The notes under the pieces are model-generated. The model made no database searches. It saw only the letters and a program-made list of their open reading frames with translations, and was not told the origin of the DNA. Of a stretch of 64,000 nucleotides of DNA, positions 21,441-32,831 are shown piece after piece. Numbering within the stretch: position 1 is the first letter of the stretch; each line of letters starts with the position of its first letter. The position numbers were made by a program, and so were the translations under genes. The stretch covers positions 3,412,062 to 3,476,061 of the forward strand of contig NW_022098037.1 in NCBI RefSeq assembly GCF_002288925.2. The letters are read 5' to 3'. The DNA comes from Delphinapterus leucas. Lineage: Eukaryota; Chordata; Mammalia; Artiodactyla; Monodontidae.

Positions 21441-22321
21441 AAAGATAAAGTATTTTATATAGTATAGTGAATTTGAGAGTTACTCTTGCTTAGTTAAGCA
21501 ACATTTCAATAATGGGAATACAATTTTCACCTTTGTTAAACTTGGTCTTAAAGTTATAATTTATTTTATGTTAACACACCTATCCTTTGTCATTGATTTT
21601 AAGAATTAGACTTGATTTAATTCTGCACCATTAAAAATCTTCTATACTCTGGTTCTAAATTAAAACTAAGTTCTGTTTAAAACTGTTGGTCCCCTATTAA
21701 GCACTCAATAGTGCCCCACCAAAAGGAAGAACTCAGGTAAGGTGGATCCTTGGAAATGGGGCATTCATCTTCTACTCAGTCCTGGAAAGATCCCCATCTC
21801 TGCTGCTGCCTAGAGCACATTGTCTCCTGAGATCAACTTGGAGATCTTCTGGAATATACTCGTGAGATATACGTCTCCCACCTCAGAGAAACATGCAGTA
21901 GTAGGAGGTCCCATGGTCCCCCTCCACAAAACTCACATTTACACACCAACGAGAAAGCAAGGATTGGATGCTGCCACATAGAGAGCACAAAATGGCCATC
22001 TGCTTTAGTTTGTTAAGCTGAAAGAATTTATTAAAAGATAATGTAACCACACAGTTACACTAAAAAATATTCATTTATTTATTCCCTTAATCCCTTCTTC
22101 CAGACCTAGAAAAGGAAATGGAAGGAGGTATGCAAAAGCAGATTCCATACAACCTCCCCACTTGAGGTCTTTTAAGTTACAATTGAATCTGAAAGGAAGG
22201 GCACATGGTGGGGGTGATGAGAAGATGGAGATGAGATTAAAATCAAATTTGAGGAGTACCACTTCTACAATGATGGTGTGAGAGTCTCCAAGAATCTTCC
22301 CCCCAGCAAAACAACCATAAC
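21441..22321. other. Unassigned stretch, perhaps old L1-associated sequence
   Basis: No secure assignment. The segment tccaagaatcttccccccag with gcaaaacaaccataactggt (about 22285-22325) leads into the repeat copy at 22322 and may be part of the same old element. Confidence 0.35.
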
Positions 22322-22500
22322 TGGTGAAATTTATTTTTTAAATAATTTGAAGTCTCTGGAAATTATCATAATGGCATACAACAAGTGGAGAAACATTTAT
22401 TTAAGAAAATCTAATAAATCTTGATAGGAAAAGCAAGAGTCTGTGGCATTTGAACCATGACCCACTCCTTCACCCGACACTCCAGCTCATTTCAATGGAA
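22322..22500 (+). mobile_element. Old repeat, right copy of the pair
   Basis: See the copy at 20980-21195. This copy is followed almost at once by recognisable L1 ORF2 text at 22515, whereas the left copy is followed by an MLT2 LTR fragment. The pair is in direct orientation about 1.35 kb apart. Confidence 0.55.
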
Positions 22501-22514
22501 GTTAAATCATGGAA

Positions 22515-25452
22515 AGAGCAACCATAAGAGAGCTAGAATAGCTATTCTAATATTAGACAAAACAGACTTTAAAACAAAAATATGTTACTAGAAATAATGA
22601 TGATCATTTAATAATAATAAATGGATCAACCCATCAGTAAGATATAACACTTACATGCATATATGCACCTAACAACAGAGTCTCCACAATACAAAAGCAA
22701 AAACTGACAGATTGAAGGGAGAAACAGACAATTCAACAGTACTGGTTGGAACCTTCAGTGTCTCACTTTCAAAAATGGATAGAACAACCAAGCAGGAGAT
22801 CAACAAGTACATGAAGACTTGAATGACACTAAATCAACTAAACCTAACAACATGCTATACAACAGTCCACCCCATAAAAGCACAATACACATTCTTCTCA
22901 AGCACACATGGATCATTCACAAAGAGAGACCATGCGGTAGACCATTAAAAAACCTCAATAGAAATGGAAAGGCTGAAAGTATACAAAGAATGCTCTCCAA
23001 CCACAATGGGATGAAGTGAGAACTCAATGACAGAAGGAAATTTAATAAATTCACAAGTATGTGGAAATTAAATAATATACTTCAAAATTACCAATAGGTC
23101 AAGAAGTAAATCACAAGGAAAATTAGAAAATACTTTGTGATGATGAAAACAAAAACCATAATATAGCAAACTTTATGGGATTCAATTAAAGCAGTACTTG
23201 GGAAAATGTATCAACTAAAGAAGCATTTGGAAGGAAATTATAATAAATGCTTATAGTTTTAAAAAAGAAAGATCTCGGGCTTCCCTGGTGGCGCAGTGGT
23301 TGAAAGTCGACCTGCCAATGCAGGGGACACGGGTTCGTGCCCCGGTCCGGGAGGACCCCACATGCCGTGGAGCGGCTGGGCCCGTGAGCCATGGTCGCTG
23401 AGCCTGCGCATCCGGAGCCTGTGCTCCGCAAAGGGAGAGGCCACAGCAGTGAGAGGCCCGTGTACTACAAAAAAAAAAAAAAAAAAAAAAAGAAAGATCT
23501 CAAGTCAATAATCTAACCATCTACGTTAGGACACTGAAAAAAGAAGAGTGAACTAAATCTAAATCAAGCAGAAGAAAGGAAGTAATAAAGACTAGAGCAG
23601 AAATAAAAGAAATAGAGAATAGAAAAACAATAGTGAAAATCAACAGAATGAAAAATTGATTCTTTGAAAGATCAACAAAATTGACAAACATTTAGCCAGA
23701 CTGATCAAGAAAAAGAAAAAAGGCTTAAATTACTAGACTCAGAAATGAAAGAAGGGACATCACTACCAAGCTTACAAAATAAAATAGGTTTTAAGGGAAT
23801 ACTATGGAAAAACTGTATGCAATGAATTAGATAACTTAGATAAAATAAACAGATTCCTAGAGAGATGCAAACTACCAAAATGGACTCAAGAAGAAATGGA
23901 AAATATGAATAGACCTATAACAAACAGGGAGACTGAATTAGCAATTTTAAACTTCCCACAAAGAAAAACCCAGGATCAGATGCCTTCACAAATAAATTGT
24001 ATCTAATATTTTAAAAAGAAATAATAGCAATGTTTTAGAAATGCTTGAAAAAAACAGAAGAGAACACTTCCTAATTCATTCTATGGGGTTATTACCCTAA
24101 TACCAAAACCAGACACAGATATCATAAAAGAACACTATAGAAAAATATCTCTTATAAATATAGATGCAAAAAGCTCCAACAAAATACTATCAAACCAATC
24201 TAGACATATAAAAAGTATTATACAACATGATCAAGTAAGGTTTATTTTGGTAATGCAAGGTTGATTAACATCAGAAAATTAATTAATGTAATCACCATAT
24301 TTATAAAATAAAGGAAAAACCCACATGGTCATCTCAGTAGACACAGAAAAACAGTTGACAAAATCCAACACATTTTCATGATTTAAAAAAAAAAAAACAA
24401 AACACTTAAATACCATAATGTGAAAGACCAATGCCTTCCTCCTAAGATCAAAAACAAGACAAAGATGTTCATTCTCATAACCCCTATTTAATTTTGTACT
24501 AGAAGTTCTAGCCAGGACACTTAGGCAGGAAAGAGAAAATAACAGCATCAAGATTAGAAAGAAAAAGTAAAAATATCTCTATTTGTAGATGACATAGTCT
24601 TTTATGTAGAAAATCCTAATAAATCCACTAAAAAACTATTAGAACTAATAAACAAGTTTAGTAGAGTTGCAGGACACAGATCAATATAAAAAACAAACTG
24701 TTTCTATAAATAAGCTATGAATAATCTGAAAATAAAGTTGAGAAAACATTTCCATTTTAAAGAACAAAGCACTTACAAAAAAATTTAACAAAAGAAATAC
24801 AAAACTTGTACCCTCAAAAACACAAAACATGTTAAAGAAAGGGAAGATCTAAATAAATGGAAAGATATCCCATGTTCACAGATTGGAAGACAATATTAAG
24901 ATGGCTACTCCCCAAACTGATCTACAAATTCACTGCAATCCCTAGAAATATCTGATCTGGATTTCTTGCAGAAATTGACAAGTTTATGCTAAAATTCACA
25001 TGAAAATACACAGGACCTAGAGCAGTCAAAGCAATTCTGAAAAAGAATAAAATTGGCAGACTCACTTTTCCCAGTTTCAAAACCTGCTACGAAGTACTGG
25101 TATAAAGACAGACATATAGGTTAATGAAATAGAATTGAGAGTGTGAAATAAACTTTTACATTTATTATGGTCAACTGATTTCTGACAAGGAAGCCAAGAC
25201 AACTCAATGGGAAAAGAATAGACTTTTCAACAAGTGGTGCTGGAACAACTGGATATCCACATGCAAAAGAATGAAGTTGAACTACTTTCTTATACTGTAC
25301 ACAAAAATTAACTAAAAATGGATGATAACCCTACATACAGCAGCTGAAACTATGAAACACTTAGAAGAAAACATAGGAGTAAAACTTTGTGACCTTGGGT
25401 TAAACAAAATCTTCTTAGATACAATGAAAAGTACACGTGAAAGCACAAGTGA
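22515..25452 (+). mobile_element. Old, diverged L1 (ORF2 region), sense, split by a SINE
   Basis: Decayed ORF2 text runs in order through the endonuclease-proximal part (gacaaaacagactttaaaac, tatatgcacctaacaacaga), a cattcttctcaagcacacat block, a tacacattcttctc neighbourhood, the reverse transcriptase region (cccaggatcagatgccttca, then aataccaaaaccagacacag and a aggttgattaacatcag block), then a tagatgacatagtctttta segment, and near the end gaagacaatattaagatggc and actcaatgggaaaagaatag. Stops and frameshifts are frequent. The 3' UTR is missing: the sense text stops at about 25452, where an antisense L1 begins. Confidence 0.85.
23277..23490 (+). mobile_element. Young cetacean SINE inserted in the old L1, with perfect target duplication
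   Basis: Full-length: head gggcttccctggtggcgcag, A box TGGCGCAGTGG, B box GGTTCGTGCCC, the ccatggtcgctgagcctgcg body, and an A run to 23490. The target duplication agaaagatctc is present at 23266-23276 and 23491-23501 without mismatch. Comparison with the L1 at 60.4 kb (agaaagatctcaaataaac) shows that the site is an ordinary A-rich stretch of ORF2. The tail starts tgtactacaaaa where sister copies have taccgcaaaa. Confidence 0.95.
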
Positions 25453-25858
25453 AGTGTACTTTTGTTTGTGATAAAGAACACTTGATATGAAACCTACCCT
25501 CTTAAACAAATTTTCAAGTGTACAACACAGCATTGTTTACTATGGGTACTATGTTGTACAGCAGACTTCCAGAACTTATTCATCGTATATAACTGTGTAA
25601 TTGAACAATAACTCCCCATTCCCCCGTCCCTTCAACCCCTGGCAACCACCTTTCTATTCTCTGCTTCTATGAATTTGAATATTTTAGGTACCTTATATAA
25701 ATGGAATTATGCAGTATTTATCTTTCTATGCCTGGCATATTTCACCTAGCATAATGTCATCCAGGTTCTTCGGTGTTGTCACAAATGGCAAGATTTCCTT
25801 TTTTTTTAAGGCTGAATAATATTCCATTGTATGTATATACTACATTTTCTTTATTAAG
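25453..25858 (-). mobile_element. L1 3' end (ORF2 C-terminus and 3' UTR), antisense
   Basis: On the + strand it starts near an L1 terminus (gaacacttgatatgaaacct, cttaaacaaattttcaagtg), passes through gttgtacagcagacttccag, cctggcaaccacctttctat and ataaatggaattatgcagta, and reaches ggctgaataatattccattg in the ORF2 end. It lies tail to tail with the sense L1 on its left. Confidence 0.8.
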
Positions 25859-25859
25859 A

Positions 25860-26065
25860 TCATAGACTTTGAAAACATATTCCTCAGTATAATCACTCTT
25901 CCATGATATACTAGCTGTTTGACCTTGGGCAAGTGACTAACCTCTCTGAGCCTATCTCTCTGCCTGTAAGATGGGAATAATGTACCTTGGACATAGTTCT
26001 TGCCCTAGTCCCTGACATGATGATCCCACACCTTCCCAGCCTATAGCAAGTATTCAATAGTTGTT
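25860..26065 (+). mobile_element. MIR SINE, sense
   Basis: Shows gatatactagctgtttgacc, ttgggcaagtgactaacctc, tctgagcctatctctctgcc, gtaagatgggaataatgtac and a tagcaagtattcaatagttg tail. Confidence 0.8.
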
Positions 26066-26339
26066 ACTTCTGATCCTCCTTTTTCCCTTTTTCATTCCCT
26101 CCTTACCTCTTCTGGTTCAATTTGGATGCAGATATAAAGAGATTCACAAACATTTTCATTCTTTGGTTGTTGTTGTATTCAAGAGTTGACTGAGGGAAGT
26201 TAGTCGAGTTTTTGGCTGGTTTTTGGTTGTTGTTGTTTTTAATACCAAGTTTGAAGGACAGTGAGGTAACAGACATGGCCAGTAGCTCTCCATTGTAACA
26301 GCAATCCTGAGTGGTGAGAACACTGAGAAGCCCTCCAAG

Positions 26340-26455
26340 AAAAAAAATACTTTATGGCTTGGTTTCCCTATCTACAAAATGGGAGTAGTTATAATTAACC
26401 TGCCTGCCAAGTACTATTTTTATAAGCATCAGATGAGTTAGAAAATGTGAAATGT
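26340..26455 (+). mobile_element. MIR SINE fragment, sense (tail half)
   Basis: Starts at ttggtttccctatctacaaa, then atgggagtagttataattaa and an atcagatgagttagaaaatg zone. A T/G-rich low-complexity patch (ggttgttgttg repeated) at 26164-26240 precedes it. Confidence 0.6.
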
Positions 26456-26459
26456 TTAT

Positions 26460-27190
26460 TTAAAAACACCCATAAAGATATTATACTCACACTCTTCTTT
26501 CACCTATCTATATGCTTCACTCAGTGAGAAACTGAGTTCAAAACAATTAAGAAATTCACACACCTCTCCTACTCTTCGCTCACACCCCCTCAACCCAAGC
26601 ACCCCCCCCCAAAAAATGATCATTCATTCTTGAATTGAATGTGGATTTTGTTTACTCTTCAGGAAAGTATCACTGCAGTAGAGCAAAAGTAATAATTCAT
26701 ACACATTCCACTATTAGCATTTCTAAAATCTTCAAAGTTAGAACTAGGAGATTTACTGCAGCTTTAGGAGATGCTGAAGGTGCCCCACAGCAATAACTGA
26801 TGCTCTGAAAGCACACACAGAGAAGAAATCATCTGAATTCTTTCCAGCTGTTTCTCTTCAAATTTATGAAATATTGATAGAAAAATATAAATAGGTATTA
26901 ATGCTGTTTTAGTAATGATTCGGTCCGGTGGAGACAGAGCATAATTTATTTCCAGCCTGCAGGATTAACACTGGAGTTGCCACTGATTCTGCATTAATAG
27001 CCAGAAATGTGTTGCATCAGTCTGTGTGCTCCAGGTTTCTCGGGCAGGAAATGAGACCTGATCTTCCAAGGCATGTCTGTGGAGGACACTGCTTAAAGCC
27101 TCAACTCCAGTAGAGATGCCCTACTCACAAAATCATGAGCCCGAGACTCTATCCTGTCCTGTTTCCCCTGTTTTTCCATTGCCTACCTAT
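26460..27190. other. Mostly unique block
   Basis: No transposon recognised except a short C run at about 26602-26611. Between 26895 and 27115 the text has even composition and a few CpGs (tgattcggtccggtggag), unlike the AT-rich surroundings. A 61-codon frame at 26928-27113 has no known motif. It could be a conserved non-coding block. Confidence 0.35.
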
Positions 27191-27194
27191 ATCA

Positions 27195-27530
27195 GTCAAG
27201 GATTGCATTTGGTTCTGAGTCTTAGAAAACCCAACTGTCAGGGTTTCTACAAGAAATCTGAGAGGTAATTGATAGTGTTGATTTATCAAGTGTAGGATAT
27301 TAGGGCCATGGTCTCTCATTTTCTTTGTCTTACTATGGCTGCTAGAGCTCCAGCAATCACATTTATTACAGGCAGAAAAGGAAGATAGAGTATAAAATAA
27401 AGGTGGATGGTGCTGTCCATTGTATCAAGAAAGCAAAGGCCTTATCAGAAATCACAAGTAAGACTTCCTACTTACGTTTCATTGGCCAGAACAGTGTTAC
27501 ATGGCCACCCATGGTTTCAAGGCAATCTAA
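27195..27530 (-). mobile_element. Old dispersed repeat, family not assigned
   Basis: Shows a gttctgagtcttagaaaacc block, a gagaggtaattgatagtgtt zone and near the end gtttcattggccagaacagt followed by ttacatggccacccatgg. The last phrase parallels the remnant at 9.8-10.2 kb. It is interrupted by the small L1 that follows. Confidence 0.4.
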
Positions 27531-27945
27531 AAATGTGAGTGTATATATGGAATCTAAAAAAAAAAAATGGTTCTGACGAACCTAGGAGCAGGACATGAAT
27601 AAAGATGCAGGCTTAGAGAATGGACCTGAGGACACAGGGAGAGGGAAGGGTAAGCTGGGACGAAGTAAGAGAGTGGCATTGACATATATACACTACCAAA
27701 TGTAAAATAGATAGCTAGTGGGAAGCAGCTGCATCACACAGGGAGATTAGCCCGGTGCTCTGTGACCACCTAGAGGGGTGGGATAGGGAGGGTGGGAGGG
27801 AGACGCAAGAGGGAGGGGATATGGGGATATATGTATACATACAGCTGATTCACTTTGTTGTACAGAAGAGACTAACACAACATCGTAAAGCAATTATACT
27901 CCAATAAAGATGCTAAAAAAACATTTAAAATTTTTAAATGTGAGT
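27531..27945 (+). mobile_element. Very short 5'-truncated L1 (3' UTR only) with target-site duplication
   Basis: Flanks aaatgtgagt at 27531-27540 and 27936-27945 are identical. Between them lies only the L1 3' end: gtatatatggaatctaaaaa, a gagaatggacctgaggacac zone, gggatagggagggtgggagg and ccaataaagatgctaaaaaa. About 395 bases of L1 are present and no coding part. The tail is not pure A (aaaaaaacatttaaaa). Confidence 0.93.
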
Positions 27946-28209
27946 TTTAGCTTTGCAACTTCTATGGTAAAGGCAAGGGAAAGAGTTTGGAATGGATACT
28001 GAGAAAGCTAACACAGTAACTGGCTTGCAAGCTCTAAATTATATTTGACAGATGAATGAGGTCATCGGAACTGATTCTTGCCTCACTAGTAACTGGTAGA
28101 GAGAATTCTGTGACCCTAGAAGTACCTTTGTCAGATCCAAATTAGGGTTCCCCAAATGAAACTATAATGGGGGGTCAGTAATACAGATAATATCCCGACA
28201 GAAAATTTA
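27946..28209. other. Unassigned flank
   Basis: Continues the sequence broken by the L1. No feature seen. Confidence 0.3.
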
Positions 28210-28345
28210 GATGGATGGATGGATGGATGGATGGATATAGAGATACATACATACATACACAGACACATAGATACATACAAAGAACATGGATAGAGACATA
28301 GAGACACAGATACGTAGATAGGTGATGTGTGTATATATATATAAA
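28210..28345. repeat. Compound (GGAT)n-(ATAC)n-(GATA)n-(TA)n microsatellite
   Basis: Starts with seven ggat units, passes into catacatac, mixed gata/gaca text and ends in a (TA) run. The antisense frames of 141 and 99 codons across 28131-28556 arise from it (Tyr/Val/Cys/Ile/His-rich repeats) and are not genes. Confidence 0.9.
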
Positions 28346-28349
28346 ATAA

Positions 28350-29030
28350 AAAACAGATATCTTCTTTATTAAGTAGAATAAAACCTTTTCGGCTATGCAG
28401 CTCAGGCTCCCTAAACCACTCATCCTCACCCGGTGTGTGTGACCTACCCCACACCCCCAAACACACACATACACACCAAATATACATCACACTGAAAGTA
28501 TAAAGGAAACAAAAATGAAGGAATGTTAAAGAGAGCCAACATATACATGGGCACATGTGTATATTTGGGGAAGGGGTACAAAATAGTTGGGGGGAAGATG
28601 ATCATGAATTGCATCTATTTATAGTCTCTGCTCCAGAATGTGGGAGATACTTTGCATCCACAGAAAGAAGAGAAACACCTTTCCCAGCAGCAAGCCTGTG
28701 AGGCCTTCTTTCCTTCCCCATGGCTTCTAACGCCTACTCCCCTCCCCCTCCCTGCCTTCCCTGCTCCCACCTACCCACCCCACCAACAGGGAAGGAAATG
28801 AGGATGTGGGGCAGAAAGCCTGTGTTTATGAGCACTGAGTCCTGTTGCTTCCACCTCTTTAGTATCTCTCAGATCAACCAATTCCATTCTCCATGCACGG
28901 CCTGGGTTCAATCTGAGTCTACTCTGGCCAGAGCCACTACAGTGGTTGCCTGTTAGTGGCTCTCCCTGCCCTAGTGCTTGATCCACAATGTCCTCAGGGT
29001 TATTTTTCCCTTATCCTTCAAAGAGTATTT
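28350..29030. other. Unassigned stretch with a C-rich patch
   Basis: A C-rich tract (ctcccctccccctccctgcc and following, about 28737-28785) stands out. CA-rich text lies at 28450-28480. No repeat family or exon recognised. The opposing frames at 28720-28956 and 28771-28986 are unsupported. Confidence 0.35.
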
Positions 29031-29034
29031 ATGC

Positions 29035-29158
29035 GCGTGTGTGCATTCATACATGCATGCATGCATACACACACATACATAATATGCACACATGCATACA
29101 CATACATGTATACATACACATGTACATGCATACATTTATGCATACACACATATGTTTA
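29035..29158. repeat. (ATGCATAC)-type alternating purine-pyrimidine tract
   Basis: Irregular mixtures of catg, cata and caca over about 120 bases, largely alternating purine and pyrimidine. The frame 28956-29198 with a His/Thr/Tyr-rich run is this tract translated. Confidence 0.88.
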
Positions 29159-29159
29159 T

Positions 29160-29636
29160 AGTATTGTTTTTCTATTATACCTGATTTTTAAAAATTAAAT
29201 ATAAATCAAAGGTTTAAAATGACAAACAAGTATCTCCCTTCCCTCCACACACCTCCCATTCCCAGGACCACATGCTAGAAGCAATCATTTCAGACCTTTA
29301 GCTGATTCGGTAGGTAGTTGCCTCTATATTGCTAAGCAACATGCTTCTGATGCTCTTGCTGGATGTATCATTTCAGTATCACCTATTTCTGTTGTGATCT
29401 TCCTAAGGCACAAATCTTATCATGGCTCTCTGTCACCATATATGGCTGTGCAAGCTGTGCACTGCCGGTCACCCAGAAGCACGCTTCCCTTTGTACTTCC
29501 CAGAGATGGGCAACGTGGCAGCCCTGTCTTCCCCCTAGATTGCAAGGTCTCTGAGAGCTACGAGGGTCCTGGGCCAGACCTACCCCACCAGTTTCTCCTG
29601 GGCCACAACCAGGTAGCCAGTTTCAGGGTGACTGAA
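29160..29636. other. Unassigned stretch
   Basis: No secure repeat. The overlapping frames at 29363-29554 and 29394-29648 have no motif. The region near 29440-29600 is less AT-rich, but without exon-like splice signals that I can defend. Confidence 0.3.
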
Positions 29637-30175
29637 TGTGATGGCTAATTTTATGTGTCAACATGACTGGGCCAGATATCTGATTAAGTGTTATTTCTGG
29701 AGGTGTCTTTGAGAGTGTTTCCAGAAGAGATCAGCATTTGAACTGGTGATGGACTGAGTAAAGCTTGTGTCCCTCCCCATTGTGGGTAGGTATCATCCCA
29801 CATTGAGGGCTTGAATAGAACAGGAAGGCAGAAAGTTGGAGTCCCTCTCTCTCTGCCTGAATGTGTGAGCTGGCCCATCAGTCTTCTGCCCTCACTGTCC
29901 TGGTTTTCAGGGTTTCAGGTCTGGACTGGAATCTACGCCACCAGCTCTCCAGTTCTCAGGTCTTCAAACTACACCACAAGCTTTCCTGGGCTTCCAGCTT
30001 GCAGATGGCAAATTATGGGCCTCCATAATTGCATGACCCAATCCTTATAATAAATCCTATGTATTATAGTAAGAATAGGTAGATAATAGATAAATAGATA
30101 GATACATACATACATACATACATACACAGATAATCTCCTATTGGTTCTATTTCTCTGGAGAACCCTGACTAATAC
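29637..30175 (+). mobile_element. MLT2-type ERVL solo LTR, sense, nearly complete
   Basis: Starts tgtgatggctaattttatgt, then gtcaacatgactgggccaga, aactggtgatggactgagta, ggcttgaatagaacaggaag, repeated accagctctcc/accacaagctttcc units, ccttataataaatcctatgt, and ends tctggagaaccctgactaat. A GATA/CATA microsatellite interrupts its R/U5 part at about 30078-30130, a place where this LTR commonly has one. A polyadenylation-type AATAAA is at about 30049-30054. No internal retroviral region is attached. Confidence 0.82.
30078..30130. repeat. (GATA)n/(CATA)n microsatellite within the MLT2-type LTR
   Basis: agataatagataaatagata followed by about eight catac/atac units. Confidence 0.88.
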
Positions 30176-30720
30176 GTTGCACAAGTCTGATGCCTGAGAT
30201 AAATAGCAAACATGGCTGGCCCTGGTACAATAGTAAGAAATTAGGCCAGAATTTTGATATTAGATCTGGGTAACATGCAGTTTGTACAAGAGGCTTGAGA
30301 AGGCACCTTTCAGGGCTTTCCAATACCTGGTCCTCTCCATTTTCGACAGGAGACAATCACACCATGAAATCCCTAATGAGGGAGCTAGAAGCTCTACTCA
30401 CCCTACAACCTCCAAGCTGGAAGCCACCTCATGTACTGTGTTGAAAACTCTGCCATTTGTTCTCAGTTCAGGAAGGTGTAACTTGTAGCAGGTTTGTGTC
30501 AGCATGTGAGCCTATTTCAGGACAGGGGTCATGCCTCTCTTTGACTGAAGATGTAGCTCTGAGCCAAGCCGGGTAGATCTGAAGGGAATGAGCACTATTT
30601 CTGTGAGAAGTCATCAAAGTTTGTGTTCTGCTTCTGCCTCTTTAGCATGGACCTTGCCCATTCCCTGAGAAGCTGTGTCCCACTTCTCTGAGTCCAGACA
30701 AGAATCGGGGGATACACAAG
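30176..30720. other. Unassigned stretch
   Basis: No recognisable repeat or coding unit. The frames 30147-30356 and 30282-30488 oppose each other and show no motif. Confidence 0.3.
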
Positions 30721-30721
30721 G

Positions 30722-30808
30722 TTCTCTCTCTCTCCCTCTCTCTTCCCCTCCCTTCCCTTCTCCTTCCTTCCATCCTTTCTTCCACCCTTCCCTCCTTCCT
30801 TTTTTCTC
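30722..30808. repeat. (CT)n/(CCTT)n polypyrimidine tract
   Basis: About 85 bases almost wholly C and T (tctctctctccctctctctt and following). Homopurine-homopyrimidine tracts like this can form triplexes. The antisense Lys/Glu/Gly/Arg-rich frames at 30595-30900 are its translation. Confidence 0.92.
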
Positions 30809-30809
30809 C

Positions 30810-32831
30810 ATTCAAATTTATGTTTGTTTTGAGTACCCATAAAAATTTTTTCTGAGCTGGACCTGATCTGAGGCCTAAAATATGGGAAACTCTGATCCAA
30901 GCAAATAAGAAAATCTTCTAGAAATCAAAATACACAAAGCAGTACCTAGTCTTTATAAAATAATTAAAATATATACTACTTTTGCCAATAAACTAAGTCT
31001 TGTTAGGTTAGAATTTTGAAGTAGGTATTCAACAGCCTTCTCAGTTAAATAAGGCACTTCTTCTTTGCAATATGTAACTTGTTGCTGTAAGAACTTTGGT
31101 CAAAAACAGAGTCAGCAAGGTCTTAGGATAGAAGGATAAATAATGTTAGTTATGTCATAAAGGCAGCAGTGATAGAGGATACATTTTCAAGCATAGATCC
31201 ATATGGCTGGATTTGAAAGAATGTGTGTATATGATCTGTTTAAACTGATCTCTCCTTTTGTTCTCTGAAATTTCACCATTAGAGATTCAGTCCTTTGCTA
31301 TAAATATTGCCCAGTCCCTGCACTTAACATGTAGCTATTTCTGAGGGAATTAACATATTAAGTGTCTAAGAAAGCATGAGCATACTAAAAGTGAAATAGG
31401 AACAGGAGGCGAAATGCAACAGAGACTCATTCCCAAAGGTTTACCCTAGGGTGTTTTTAATTAGGTTTCATTTTTTTGCAAATGAAAAGTAATTAAAATA
31501 GAAATCTAGTAAAGGCTTCCATCAAATATTTTAAAAATGAAAAAAATGAGCATTCACAATGATATTTGATTAGCATTTTCATTACCAATTTTCCTTTATC
31601 CTTGTCTACAAATGTCAGCATATAGACTGGGCTTCTTTGGTTTTGCTTTCTTTCATAGCTTCATGTTTTAAGCCCAGAAAATCTGGCCATTAGAAATTTA
31701 TTTTTAAATGGATTAAGTGCTCTCCCAGGAGCGATCTTTAAACTTTTCCATCTATATTTTGATAAAACTCCACATGAAGTCAATAACAAATTAGAACATA
31801 AATATTTAAGCAGCTCAAAGATAAAATGAGAGCTTCCTTCTTTCTCTCTTTTTTATGTTGCTGGTAATATGCCAAACAGAGAGAGGAATTAAGGGTCTTG
31901 GGGAATATGTCAAAAGCCTCTGCTTGTGCAAACAAGAAAAACCTAGCAAAAGGTCACTAATCCAAGAGAGGCTGGTGTCACCTTGGAGTTGATCTCATTC
32001 ACTTCAGGAATTCCTAATACTCTCTCCATCTTCTTCCTAGAAGTTTTTAATGCAGGAGGAAAGGCACTAATGATTTTTCTCGTGGGGCTTTTGCCCTTAA
32101 TGAAGGCTTGCTATTAGAACTCTGCTATTTTTATTTTTTTTAATGTACAGGAAATTCTATTTATTTTCAAAGGACACCTAAAGAAGAAAAGGGTTCTTCA
32201 TTTCAAAAGCAAATCAGATGAAATAAGGAGCAGAGTATCCCCATTGAAAGAAACAAAGAATCAGTGAAATGAATATATGCTAATATATGCAAAGACGATT
32301 TCAGAAAGTGATGAACTTAAACAGATAAAACCCTGAATAAGCCACCCATTTGCTAAAAATCACTCCGAAAAGACTGTTTACTGGGATCACCTAGGCATAG
32401 AGATTGTCTATCAAGGAATGAACCTTATCTGTTCTGTGTGCCGAGATAAGATCTCCTGCCAGGGAGGATTTTTCTCAGGCTTTCATGATAATTGTAGATA
32501 TTTGATTGCAAATCAGAATGTTTGTTCTACCTAATGAACAAAAGCACTGGATTAGTCATAGCTGGTATTAAAAGTTGTTTTTGTTTACAGCATGATTGAG
32601 ACTCTAATGTTCTTGGAGTACTCAAAGAACATTCTCAAATGTCATGTTTGTAGCACACACTAGTTCCCACTTTGTGCAAGCTGGAAACTGACAAATAAGT
32701 CTCCGCTTGCCCTTGACTAACAGAAGCATCTCCAGGCTGTGCTCTAATAGGCAAGTGTGGGGAACAGTCCAGAGGACAGTGGTTTGTTCTGATTCACTTC
32801 CATTTCATTAAGGATAGGAGAAGGCATTCAG
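30810..32831. other. Cleanest long unique block, about 2 kb without recognisable repeats
   Basis: Across two kilobases I recognise no SINE, L1, L2, MIR, LTR or microsatellite beyond short T/A runs. The texture is AT-rich but not simple, with phrases such as gatatttgattagcattttc and gctctcccaggagcgatctt. There is no open frame of 60 or more codons starting with ATG, so it is certainly not a conventional coding exon of size. Absence of insertions is a weak hint of constraint. Confidence 0.45.

Noticed and set aside
23277..23490. A tRNA gene, suggested by good A and B boxes
   Set aside because: The boxes belong to a tRNA-derived SINE with a long non-tRNA body, poly(A) and target duplication. 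No cloverleaf with an anticodon arm is evident. The same applies to the other SINEs.
25300..25860. Twin-priming inversion of a single L1
   Set aside because: The 3' end with its terminus faces the sense piece. Twin priming would place the inverted 5' part upstream of the intact 3' part.
28131..28556. 141-codon antisense frame with Tyr/Cys/Val repeats
   Set aside because: Translation of the compound GGAT/ATAC microsatellite.
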